From Planctomycetaceae bacterium (GTDB taxonomy: Bacteria > Planctomycetota > Planctomycetia > Planctomycetales > Planctomycetaceae), in NCBI GenBank assembly GCA_016765335.1, contig JAESQE010000362.1:3417-8779 (forward strand): a stretch of DNA of 5,363 nucleotides, written 5' to 3'. Positions 1 to 5,105 of the stretch are shown here, one piece after another. The notes beneath the pieces are model-generated. The model had not been told where the DNA came from. It saw only the letters and a program-made list of their open reading frames with translations, and ran no database searches. The translations under genes and the position numbers were made by a program. Within the stretch, counting starts at the first letter, position 1. Every line of letters begins with the position of its first letter.

Positions 1-333
1 ATGAAGAAGGGGGCACCTTGTGCGATTAGCACGGCACTGGCACAGATTTGGGAATTAACGCAACAAAACAGATTCTTGCAAAGAGCTATGAATTGATTAA
101 AAGCCAGCACTAGCACCAGCATGAACTGGAAGTTTTTGCGCATAATGTCCCGCCGTTAAAGAAACCTGCTGGCAGGCCCGCTCAAATTACAGGCAGGTTA
201 TATTTTATCTGTATTCGAACTCTAATAATAATCAGGTTCATTCAGATTTGTCAATGAGCATTTTAAGAATATAAACACCGGTCAGAAGGCTTAGCGAGGG
301 TGAACGGAAAGAACAAATCCCTTAACTCTTCTC
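1..333. other. No confident gene; possible decayed coding remnant
   Basis: I find no convincing gene here. On the plus strand, the frame starting at base 3 reads like a protein tail (LAKSYELIKSQH, then HELEVFAHNVPPLKKPAGRP). It is broken by TAG codons after the eighth codon and again after KSQH, so it could be the decayed end of an unidentified gene entering from the left. On the minus strand, an ATG at 143 opens a frame to the window edge beginning MRKNFQFMLVLVLAF, which resembles a signal peptide. It may only be the hydrophobic shadow of the plus-strand frame. A small palindrome (CCTGC..GCAGG, 165-176) and a 7-base inverted repeat (163-169 with 193-199) precede an AT-rich stretch. Neither reading can be assigned a family. 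Confidence 0.3.
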
Positions 334-497
334 GCGGGTGGCCCGACCACTTTTAGTGGTTGGGTGCCGTCAGGCACAAGATGGATGCGCCATGTGCATC
401 CAATTTCAATTGTGCTTCCAACAAAAAAAGGAACTCACATGGCGCGAACATCTTGTTGCTACGCAACCCAACCGCAAAAGCGGTCGGGCTACCCCGC
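334..497. repeat. 164-base imperfect inverted repeat (REP/MITE-like)
   Basis: Bases 334-396 are largely the reverse complement of 436-497, with a loop of about 39 bases. The outer arms pair GCGGG-TGGCCCGACC with GGTCGGGCTACCCCGC. The inner arms pair cacaagatg..gcgccatgtg with cacatggcgc..catcttg. Each outer arm has its own sub-hairpins. In the right arm these are GTTGC-tac-GCAAC and ACCGC-aaaa-GCGGT. In the left arm, read in reverse, the same positions hold GTGCC-tgac-GGCAC and ACCACT-aaa-AGTGGT. The bases differ but pairing is kept, which suggests selection on structure or duplication followed by compensatory change. No transposase or coding capacity is seen. The right-arm plan recurs at 3162-3216. 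Best read as a non-autonomous palindromic repeat; a structured RNA is the alternative. Confidence 0.75.
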
Positions 498-508
498 TTA
501 AAGTATAT

Positions 509-534
509 CACAGCCAGCCCATGCAAAATCAAAG
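509..534 (+). repeat. 26-base direct repeat, copy 1
   Basis: The stretch beginning CACAGCCAGCCCATGCAAAA is identical over 26 bases to 3288-3313, in the same orientation. It sits between the inverted repeat (334-497) and the hairpin after the small membrane gene. The second copy lies beyond the other end of the operon, so the pair brackets about 2.75 kb. Bases just beyond the identity are still similar (AGAGACAACC against GGGGCAAAC), so the match probably belongs to a longer, diverged repeat element. Confidence 0.8.
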
Positions 535-559
535 AGACAACCTTCAAGCGGGATTGTCT
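522..559 (-). terminator. Hairpin plus U-rich tail after the operon
   Basis: Read on the minus strand just after the TAG of the small membrane gene, AGACAA (559-554) pairs with TTGTCT (540-535). A GG/CC extension around one bulged base lengthens the stem, and a T-rich stretch (CTTTGATTTTG) follows. This fits an intrinsic terminator for the operon. The same hairpin core occurs as part of the dispersed repeat at 3177-3206, so terminator function would be borrowed from a repeat element. The tail is not a pure T run, hence the moderate confidence. Confidence 0.4.
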
Positions 560-566
560 GTGCTAC
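549..566. repeat. Partial REP-like unit overlapping a stop codon
   Basis: CGGGATTGTCTGTGCTAC is identical to 3193-3210. With the preceding GACAACC (536-542, matching 3181-3187) it forms the hairpin half of the repeat unit seen at 3162-3216, but lacks that unit's upstream GTTGCTACGCAAC hairpin. The stop codon of the minus-strand gene (563-565) lies inside this repeat. Confidence 0.65.
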
Positions 567-832
567 TTGTCTAACAACTCATCTCTCAGTGTCTGTACTA
601 TACTGCGAGGACTCTTTTTTGAAGCAGACAATAGCTGCCACCCCAAGAACGCTACGCCAAGTCCGAAAACACAGGGAATACCTGCAAAGAATGAAACCGA
701 TCCAAAAGTCACATAAGGACTCTGTCCTGAAATCACATCAGGGATAGCAAAAAGTCCGCAACCGCCACTAAACACAGCAAGTAATCCACCAATCGTGAAT
801 AACAGCCAGCCTATAAAGTTTCCTACGCTCAT
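563..832 (-). CDS. Small two-helix membrane protein, unknown function
   Basis: This 89-residue protein is not assigned to a known family. Two hydrophobic segments are clear: roughly residues 5-30 (IGWLLFTIGGLLAVFSGGCGLF) and 41-69 (VTFGSVSFFAGIPCVFGLGVAFLGWQLL). A basic, hydrophilic tail of about 20 residues follows (SASKKSPRSIVQTLRDELLDK). The N-terminal segment could be read as a signal sequence, but with no clear cleavage site an inner-membrane hairpin is likelier. Its ATG overlaps the TGA of the radical SAM gene as ATGA, and an AGGTG lies a few bases upstream, so translation is probably coupled. This makes it the third member of the operon and a candidate membrane anchor or accessory for the upstream enzymes (inference). 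Its TAG stop falls inside a dispersed repeat shared with 3193-3210, so its C-terminus may have been trimmed or extended by repeat insertion. Confidence 0.7.
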   Translation of the reverse strand: MSVGNFIGWLLFTIGGLLAVFSGGCGLFAIPDVISGQSPYVTFGSVSFFAGIPCVFGLGVAFLGWQLLSASKKSPRSIVQTLRDELLDK

Positions 833-1980
833 ACGGCACCTCGTACTTTCTTTCTCAGCTCGTGTACCAGGCCATTTCGATAGAACAGGTTATATGTATC
901 AAAAGGGATGATCTGTAAATCGGGGGTTATAAAATGGATGCAGGAGCGTTTGACGTTGCCTACACAAAAGTTATAGCGATCCAGAAATTGAATGATCGTA
1001 ATCCGAAACACATTCTCGTAACTCATGTTCTCCAAAACCGGAACTTCCGGCAAACAACACAGCAATGATTCCATTCGCTGTGCGGTATTGAGGTCTCCAC
1101 TGGAAAGCGAAAACAGATCGATCACCTTTTCTCGTAAACCTGTATTGGTCTCAAACGAAACCGCATTCGGAACTTCAGCCACCAATTCTTTTTGAGGAAT
1201 CATCGAAGTAATCGGCGTCACACATTTTCCATCTCGCAAACCGTAAGCAATCGAAATCGATTCCGGGTTACAGGGCAGCGGAATAATATCCTCGGGCTGA
1301 AAAATAGATGATTGCTCGTAAATTGCTCGACGGACGTCTGTTAACAGGAAACGATCTTCGTTTTTATCAAAGCCTTCGTTGCGCCCCACATCCTGGATCG
1401 GCTGAAATGTGATCCCGCGCACGCACGAATATTCCAATGCATGATCAATAATTGCCCCAAGTTCATGGTCATTGACACCCTTTTTGACAGTCACAACCAA
1501 AGAGGTCGCAATACCATGCTGATCCAGGTTTTCCAGTGCTTTACGGCGAACCGAACGTAAATCAGCCCCTCGAAGATTTACCAATGCCGATTTTTCGAGA
1601 GAATCAAATTGCAAATAAACTTCAAATCCGGGAGTCAATTCAGCCAACTGTTTGACGAATTCCGGATCTTTGGCTAAACGGACTCCGTTGGTATTTAACA
1701 TCAGGTGTTTAATCGGTTTTGATTTTGCCAGCTGCAAGATCTCCAAAATTTGCGGATGAATTGTTGGTTCTCCTCCGCTAATTTGCAGCACGTCTGGTTC
1801 GCCTTCGCTTTCGACCAATGCATCCATCATCGCTTCGATTTGGGACAGCGAAAGACTGGTTGTCTTTGCGGGGGAAGATTCTGCAAAGCAGACGGGACAT
1901 TCCAGATTACAGGCTTCGTTAATTTCGATCAGTGCCAAACAACTATGCTGTTCATGATCGGGGCATAAACCACAATCCAA
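829..1980 (-). CDS. Radical SAM enzyme, MJ0619/Tes-like, main catalytic part
   Basis: This is the 383-codon open part of the enzyme after the in-frame UGA. The canonical radical SAM cluster motif CNLECPVC (residues 24-31 here) follows LIEI, and the SAM-binding GGEP is at 69-72. A preceding cluster-like motif, CxxxCxxC of GCPLDCGLC plus HSC, is typical of the MJ0619 group, whose archaeal member is the tetraether lipid synthase Tes. Further conserved-looking blocks are FQPIQDVGR (192-200), PLPCNPES (234-241), C253, CC (308-309), and the C-terminal SCIHFITPD..IIPFDTYN (346-364). The only start available after the UGA is the TTG at 1980. It would remove the first cysteine of GCPLDCGLC, so this is unlikely to be the natural N-terminus; the conserved frame continues up to 2049. 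The product is expected to use SAM and iron-sulfur clusters for radical chemistry; lipid chains are the known Tes substrate, but the substrate here is unknown. Confidence 0.8.
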   Translation of the reverse strand: MDCGLCPDHEQHSCLALIEINEACNLECPVCFAESSPAKTTSLSLSQIEAMMDALVESEGEPDVLQISGGEPTIHPQILEILQLAKSKPIKHLMLNTNGVRLAKDPEFVKQLAELTPGFEVYLQFDSLEKSALVNLRGADLRSVRRKALENLDQHGIATSLVVTVKKGVNDHELGAIIDHALEYSCVRGITFQPIQDVGRNEGFDKNEDRFLLTDVRRAIYEQSSIFQPEDIIPLPCNPESISIAYGLRDGKCVTPITSMIPQKELVAEVPNAVSFETNTGLREKVIDLFSLSSGDLNTAQRMESLLCCLPEVPVLENMSYENVFRITIIQFLDRYNFCVGNVKRSCIHFITPDLQIIPFDTYNLFYRNGLVHELRKKVRGAV

Positions 1981-2049
1981 CGGACAGCCGTAATCTGTTT
2001 TTGTCTGATACTTAAGTGGACGATCACCCGGCTTGATGAATTCCTTACA

Positions 2050-2241
2050 TCAATGAAAATATTCTGCATCGGTAGAGATTTTGGTTTTCTGTACGCCATG
2101 AGTCCTGCAACGTTTCTGATAAAAGACGTCGCTGCCTTCGATCACGATTTTTGCTGGAACCAATTCCAGACATTCTTCACATAAAGAAGAAGTTTGCCCA
2201 TAAAAGATATAAGGAGTCTGATTACGCTGCACTGAGGTCAT
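2050..2241 (-). CDS. N-terminal Cys/His domain fragment of the radical SAM protein
   Basis: This 63-residue reading frame ends at the in-frame UGA. It contains SLCEECLELVPAKIV (C21, C24), then VFYQKRCRTHG (C45, H48) and DAEYF. This CxxC...CxxH(G) layout is the N-terminal domain that precedes the GCPxDCGLC block in full-length MJ0619-like proteins; in Tes, N-terminal cysteines hold a mononuclear rubredoxin-type iron (established for Tes, inferred here). The ATG overlaps the end of the Lgt-like gene by 20 bases, and GGAAAG lies about six bases upstream, supporting this start and translational coupling. If the UGA is a true stop, the fragment would be a free metal-binding peptide of doubtful function. 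Confidence 0.65.
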   Translation of the reverse strand: MTSVQRNQTPYIFYGQTSSLCEECLELVPAKIVIEGSDVFYQKRCRTHGVQKTKISTDAEYFH

Positions 2242-2938
2242 TACGTACTTTCCAGATCATGATCATGCTATATACCAACATAATTAGACAGAGATGCTGA
2301 AAAATATTCAATGTCCCATAAACATCTTGATACGGTTTCAGGAATTCCCACAAAAAACGCTGTAAAGCATAAAACCCAACACACAGATAAAATCCATATT
2401 GAACAATGAGGTGCTTACGATATTTCAGAACGATCAGAACAGACAGCAAAAACAGCAGCATCGAAAAACTTTCGTAAAGCTGAACCGGATGCCTCAAGAT
2501 CGCATCACCGGGATCCCAACCCCAAGGCAGTTGAGTTGGGATCCCGTGTGTATTGTCTTGTAATCCTGAAAGTAAACAGCCAAATCGCCCCACAATAATA
2601 CAAACACAAAATGGAACAACGTAGATGTATCCCGTAGAGCCTTTGGTTCCTTTTTGCCACTTATAAAGCTCGACCATCATTGTTGCACCGAAAAGTGCAC
2701 CAAGCACACTACGAGCAACTCCAGGAACACCTGAAATGTATAAGTTGGCCGTACCAAAGAAATACGCTCCAGCTATGCTTCCCATGCTCAGAAATGCAAA
2801 ATATCCTGGCCCAATGCTTGCAGTGGTTATGGACAGCGAATCCTGAAACCGCCACTTGTAAACAAGCCCTCCGGAAATGATCGCCAGAGTAATTGCTAAC
2901 AGATCGAAAGTGAAATGTATCAGAAATGGAGTCAACAT
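2222..2938 (-). CDS. Lgt-like integral membrane protein (diacylglyceryltransferase paralogue)
   Basis: The 238-residue, highly hydrophobic protein has about seven likely membrane segments. It carries signatures of the prolipoprotein diacylglyceryl transferase (Lgt) fold: GRFGC (117-121), PTQLPWGW (134-141), RHPVQLYES (149-157), and RFLWEF (194-199). The last keeps the R-x3-E spacing of E. coli Arg239/Glu243, and GR at 117-118 matches Arg143. It is shorter than housekeeping Lgt (about 290 residues). The region where E. coli has the essential His103 reads VPGVARSVLGALFGA with no histidine, and Asn146 aligns with cysteine. It is therefore probably not the cell's housekeeping enzyme but a specialised paralogue. 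Classical Lgt moves diacylglyceryl from phosphatidylglycerol to lipobox cysteine; here the acceptor is unknown. It is first in the operon, 20 bases overlapping the radical SAM gene, suggesting joint action on a lipid or lipidated substrate (inference). No strong Shine-Dalgarno precedes the ATG. Confidence 0.8.
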   Translation of the reverse strand: MLTPFLIHFTFDLLAITLAIISGGLVYKWRFQDSLSITTASIGPGYFAFLSMGSIAGAYFFGTANLYISGVPGVARSVLGALFGATMMVELYKWQKGTKGSTGYIYVVPFCVCIIVGRFGCLLSGLQDNTHGIPTQLPWGWDPGDAILRHPVQLYESFSMLLFLLSVLIVLKYRKHLIVQYGFYLCVGFYALQRFLWEFLKPYQDVYGTLNIFQHLCLIMLVYSMIMIWKVRNDLSAA

Positions 2939-2978
2939 ATAGCAGGCAATTCAAATCTCAAAGATGAAACTTATCTAT

Positions 2979-3014
2979 AAACAAAGGACGAGTGCAAATG
3001 CTCGTCCTTTGTTT
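2979..3014. terminator. Perfect 14-bp hairpin in the operon leader
   Basis: AAACAAAGGACGAG (2979-2992) pairs perfectly with CTCGTCCTTTGTTT (3001-3014) around an 8-base loop. It has A-rich and T-rich ends on both strands, as in a bidirectional intrinsic terminator. It lies 41 bases upstream of the Lgt-like start and about 400 bases downstream of lysS. It could stop lysS readthrough, insulating the operon, or act as an attenuator if the operon promoter lies upstream of it. The T tract is interrupted by a G, so termination strength is uncertain. Confidence 0.6.
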
Positions 3015-3019
3015 GAATA

Positions 3020-3031
3020 TCACTATAGTGA
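3020..3031. promoter_or_regulatory. 12-base perfect palindrome, possible operator
   Basis: TCACTATAGTGA is a perfect dyad 82 bases upstream of the Lgt-like start codon and next to the 14-bp hairpin. It contains TATAGT on the minus strand, which resembles a -10 box. A repressor bound here could cover a promoter for the operon. No -35 element or known operator match is seen, so this is only a candidate. Confidence 0.25.
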
Positions 3032-3161
3032 AGTAGGCCGGGATATTTCTACTTCGAACGGAGACTGCATGAGAGAAAGAGTTCATCTTTCTGGTGCTAC
3101 TCCAGAGGAACGCAACGCAATTCCGGCAATCCCGCTGACGGGAAATCTTGGGTCAATTCCT

Positions 3162-3216
3162 CGGGTTGCTACGCAACACAGACAACCCTGAACGGGATTG
3201 TCTGTGCTACCCCCGG
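3162..3216. repeat. REP-like unit with two hairpins
   Basis: A GTTGC-tac-GCAAC mini-hairpin (3165-3177) leads into a strong stem, CACAGACAA-CCC (3177-3188) with GGG-a-TTGTCTGTG (3194-3206). The unit closes with GCTACCCCC; the outer CGGGT and ACCC-CG ends can also pair. The plan matches the right arm of the inverted repeat at 455-497, where the internal stem has a different sequence, and the partial unit at 536-566, where the stem is the same. This shows one dispersed repeat family. It does not encode protein. Confidence 0.7.
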
Positions 3217-3287
3217 TCATTCGACCTCAGTTCACAATGACTGACGAGAATGGGTGGCTGGCGGGGCAGATGAATCTTTAAGAAAAA

Positions 3288-3313
3288 CACAGCCAGCCCA
3301 TGCAAAATCAAAG
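3288..3313 (+). repeat. 26-base direct repeat, copy 2
   Basis: Identical to 509-534 and in the same orientation. As at copy 1, it follows a REP-like GTTGCTACGCAAC unit, here by about 70 bases, and contains the CAGCCAGCCCA motif. A partly complementary TGGGTGGCTGGCG lies upstream (3251-3263), so the copy may be the right arm of a larger imperfect palindrome at 3251-3301. Confidence 0.8.
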
Positions 3314-3348
3314 GGGCAAACAAAAACTTGTTCTAGCTCCAGAAGTTT
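3313..3348 (-). terminator. Possible lysS terminator
   Basis: On the minus strand, AAACTT (3348-3343) can pair with AAGTTT (3329-3324), and a short CT/AG extension is possible. It is followed by TTTGTTTG. It lies about 70 bases past the lysS stop. The stem is short and AT-rich and the T tract is interrupted, so it is a weak candidate. Confidence 0.3.
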
Positions 3349-3418
3349 CAAGATCAGGACTGGATCGCGGGCGTTTTCGGGCTGGTAGTGTTTATGCTAT
3401 TTGACAGTGAATCAACCA

Positions 3419-4915
3419 TTATTCTGGAATGGCTGGGGCACCTTCTGGTCGCAGTAGCGGGAAGTAGATGACGTCGCGGATGCTGCGGCTGTTTGTCAGC
3501 AGCATTACCAGGCGGTCGATTCCAATTCCCAATCCTCCAGCTGGCGGCATGCCGACTTTCAGAGCTTTGATGAATTCGTGATCCATCTTCGCCATCGAAT
3601 CTTCGTCGTCCAAACCATCGAGCTGCGTCATGAACAACTCTTCCTGCAATTTGGGGTCATTCAATTCGGTGTAGGCATTGGCTAGCTCCATCCCTTTGAC
3701 ATAAAGCTCAAAGCGTTCTGCGATGGCTGGGTTATCTTGCTTACGTTTGGTGAGCGGGCAAATGCTGGCTGGGTAATCGATGACAAATACCGGTCCGACC
3801 AAGTTGTCTTCAACCAATTCTTCAAACAGTTCGTTGACGATCACATCGGGATGCTTGCCGGCAGTTTCGATACCATTTTTCGAAGCCAGTGCACTGACAG
3901 CTTCTGTGTCGTGCATGTCGCAGCCGGCAGCTTCTGCAAACAGTTCTGCATATTTTAGACGAGGCCACGGGGAACTGAAATCGATTGATTCTGCATCATC
4001 CCCATCACCCCAAGGCAGCGTCATCGTCTCACTCACCGTTTTGACTGCGTTAGTGACAATGGCTTCGGTAAGATCCATCATCGATTCGTAATCGCCGTAA
4101 GCCTGATAAACTTCGATCATCGTGAATTCAGGATTATGAGTCGCATCAATTCCTTCGTTACGGAAGACACGCCCGATTTCGTAAACGCGTTCGATTCCTC
4201 CAACCATCAATCGTTTGAGATGCAGTTCGAGTGCGATTCGCAGAAACAAATCGATATCGAGTGCATTATGATGTGTTGTAAACGGTCGGGCAGCTGCACC
4301 GCCTGCGATGGCGTGCAGAACTGGCGTTTCGACTTCGATGAATTTTTCGCTGCGAAGTGTTTGGCGGATGGAATCTAAAATTTGAGACCGCTGAAGCATG
4401 CGATCCAAAACGCCATCGTTGTAAATTAAATCCAAGTACCGCTGTCTGAGCAGCATTTCGGTATCTTTGGCACCATGAAACTTTTCAGGTGGCTGTGCCA
4501 GTGATTTGCACAGAATGGTCAACTCCTGGACAAACACCGAGGCTTCACCAGATTGTGTCCGACGCAGGATGCCATCGACACCAATCAAATCGCCCAAATC
4601 CAAAGCAGACATCAACGCCCATTGCTCGACAGATAAATCGCCTCGTGAAAACAGAAGTTGAATTCGCCCGGTGGCATCTTTGACATCCAGAAATCGAAGT
4701 TTACCTGCTTTGCGACGCCCCATAATTCGAGCAGCCACTCGCACGGTTTCGCCATCTTCTCCCGGTTCAGGCGGACAAAGCGGGCGAACCTCAGCGATGG
4801 CTTGATGCCCATCAAATCGCTGACCATACGGATCGAGTCCCATTTCTCGAATTTTGTCAGCTTTGTCCAAGCGAGCTTTTTCAAAACGATCCATCTTTTT
4901 CGGCGAATTACTCAT
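3419..4915 (-). CDS. lysS: Lysyl-tRNA synthetase, class II
   Basis: The 498-residue protein charges tRNA-Lys with lysine in the cytoplasm. It has an N-terminal OB-fold anticodon-binding domain ([11 protein letters not shown] near residues 58-68, then [17 protein letters not shown]) and a class II catalytic core. Visible landmarks are the motif 1 region FIEVETPVL (192-200), motif 2 with [23 protein letters not shown] (251-273), the lysine-pocket stretch [14 protein letters not shown] (408-421), and motif 3 [14 protein letters not shown] (460-473). Length fits bacterial LysS (about 500). I chose the ATG at 4915, giving [22 protein letters not shown] 42 bases upstream would add [14 protein letters not shown], which looks non-conserved and runs into the leader hairpin. 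No clear Shine-Dalgarno precedes the ATG, common in planctomycetes. All catalytic motifs look intact. It seems to be its own transcription unit, separated by 190 bases from the upstream FGE gene. Confidence 0.97.
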   Translation of the reverse strand: MSNSPKKMDRFEKARLDKADKIREMGLDPYGQRFDGHQAIAEVRPLCPPEPGEDGETVRVAARIMGRRKAGKLRFLDVKDATGRIQLLFSRGDLSVEQWALMSALDLGDLIGVDGILRRTQSGEASVFVQELTILCKSLAQPPEKFHGAKDTEMLLRQRYLDLIYNDGVLDRMLQRSQILDSIRQTLRSEKFIEVETPVLHAIAGGAAARPFTTHHNALDIDLFLRIALELHLKRLMVGGIERVYEIGRVFRNEGIDATHNPEFTMIEVYQAYGDYESMMDLTEAIVTNAVKTVSETMTLPWGDGDDAESIDFSSPWPRLKYAELFAEAAGCDMHDTEAVSALASKNGIETAGKHPDVIVNELFEELVEDNLVGPVFVIDYPASICPLTKRKQDNPAIAERFELYVKGMELANAYTELNDPKLQEELFMTQLDGLDDEDSMAKMDHEFIKALKVGMPPAGGLGIGIDRLVMLLTNSRSIRDVIYFPLLRPEGAPAIPE

Positions 4916-4956
4916 AGATTCAATAGTTTCAATTTGCAATGCGTGAGCATGTAACA

Positions 4957-4996
4957 AAGGCGTGCCGGGGGTGTTAACCCCCTGGTCAGGTGCCTT
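4957..4996 (-). promoter_or_regulatory. Leader hairpin before lysS
   Basis: On the minus strand, AAGGC (4996-4992) and GCCTT (4961-4957) enclose an inner GGGGG-ttaaca-CCCCC stem (4982-4967). The structure sits about 40 bases upstream of the lysS ATG. It could be a weak terminator for the preceding FGE gene, since a short TTT follows, or a structured 5' leader of lysS. It lacks T-box features that I can recognise. Confidence 0.35.
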
Positions 4997-5035
4997 CGCA
5001 GTCCAATAAATGTGGTTTTAAAGAGCAGAGGGCGA

Positions 5036-5064
5036 ATCATCCGAAATTCGAACGGGTCGGTCAA
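5036..5064 (-). promoter_or_regulatory. Possible sigma-70-type promoter for lysS
   Basis: On the minus strand, TTGACC (5064-5059) is followed after 17 bases by GATGAT (5041-5036). These match the -35 and -10 consensus at five and four of six positions. Transcription would start near 5030, giving a leader of about 115 bases that includes the 4957-4996 hairpin. The match is modest and unsupported by other evidence. Confidence 0.3.
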
Positions 5065-5105
5065 CGTCTACGGACCGGATTTGTCGATTCGGCTTCTTTT
5101 TCAGG

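Larger units (their letters stand above)
829..2241 (-). pseudogene. Whole radical SAM gene interrupted by one in-frame UGA
   Basis: The ATG at 2241 and the stop at 829-831 are in the same frame, giving 470 codons, the usual size for MJ0619-like proteins. The only interruption is TGA at 2052-2050 (codon 64), between DAEYFH and CKEFIKPGD. The bridging residues, CKEFIKPGDRPLKYQTKTDYGCP, are exactly the kind of linker these proteins have, so the frame is conserved on both sides with no shift. One base change (TGG to TGA, or CGA to TGA) explains it; as I recall the family, arginine or tryptophan would be plausible at this site. No other decay is seen. Alternatives are a sequencing error or selenocysteine insertion giving an adjacent Sec-Cys pair. 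Only a weak hairpin (GGGU-gauc-GUCC, about 24-35 bases from the UGA) follows, not a convincing bacterial SECIS. The gene's own terminal codon is also TGA, so wholesale UGA reassignment is unlikely. Confidence 0.7.
2939..3418. other. Repeat- and hairpin-rich gap between lysS and the operon
   Basis: I find no credible gene in these 480 bases. They hold a perfect 14-bp hairpin, a 12-base palindrome, a small CCCG-ctga-CGGG hairpin (3131-3142), a REP-like unit, one copy of the 26-base direct repeat and a possible lysS terminator. The promoter of the operon must lie here or the operon depends on readthrough from lysS. I see a TATAGT -10-like box inside the palindrome on the minus strand, but no good -35 partner. 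A plus-strand open frame at 2964-3191 runs across the hairpin, palindrome and repeats and looks accidental. Confidence 0.6.

Noticed and set aside
338..716. Plus-strand open frames at 338-574 and 360-716
   Set aside because: They run through the palindromic repeat and, for the second, antisense to the small membrane gene. Composition is not protein-like and no motif is seen.
1978..1980. TTG at 1980 as the real start of the radical SAM protein
   Set aside because: It would remove the first cysteine of the conserved GCPxDCGLC block, and coding similarity clearly continues upstream to 2241. It may be used only if translation restarts after the UGA.
829..2241. Genome-wide UGA reassignment to tryptophan
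   Set aside because: The same gene ends with TGA at 829-831 in an ATGA overlap with the next gene, as expected for a normal stop, and tryptophan is encoded by TGG elsewhere in the window.
2964..3191. Plus-strand open frame of 75 codons
   Set aside because: It crosses the 14-bp hairpin, the palindrome and the REP-like unit; its sequence is low in protein character and overlaps only non-coding elements.
334..3313. CRISPR array
   Set aside because: The repeats are few, palindromic, unevenly spaced by kilobases and not separated by uniform spacers; no cas genes are present.
3737..4683. Several plus-strand open frames of 64-103 codons inside lysS
   Set aside because: They are antisense shadows of the strongly conserved lysS coding sequence.
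4916..4957. TTG at 4957 as the lysS start
   Set aside because: The added 14 residues look non-conserved and the TTG abuts a leader hairpin; the ATG at 4915 gives the usual LysS length.
4916..5105. T-box or other lysine riboswitch upstream of lysS
   Set aside because: The leader has only a simple hairpin; no T-box sequence, specifier loop or conserved lysine riboswitch core is recognisable.
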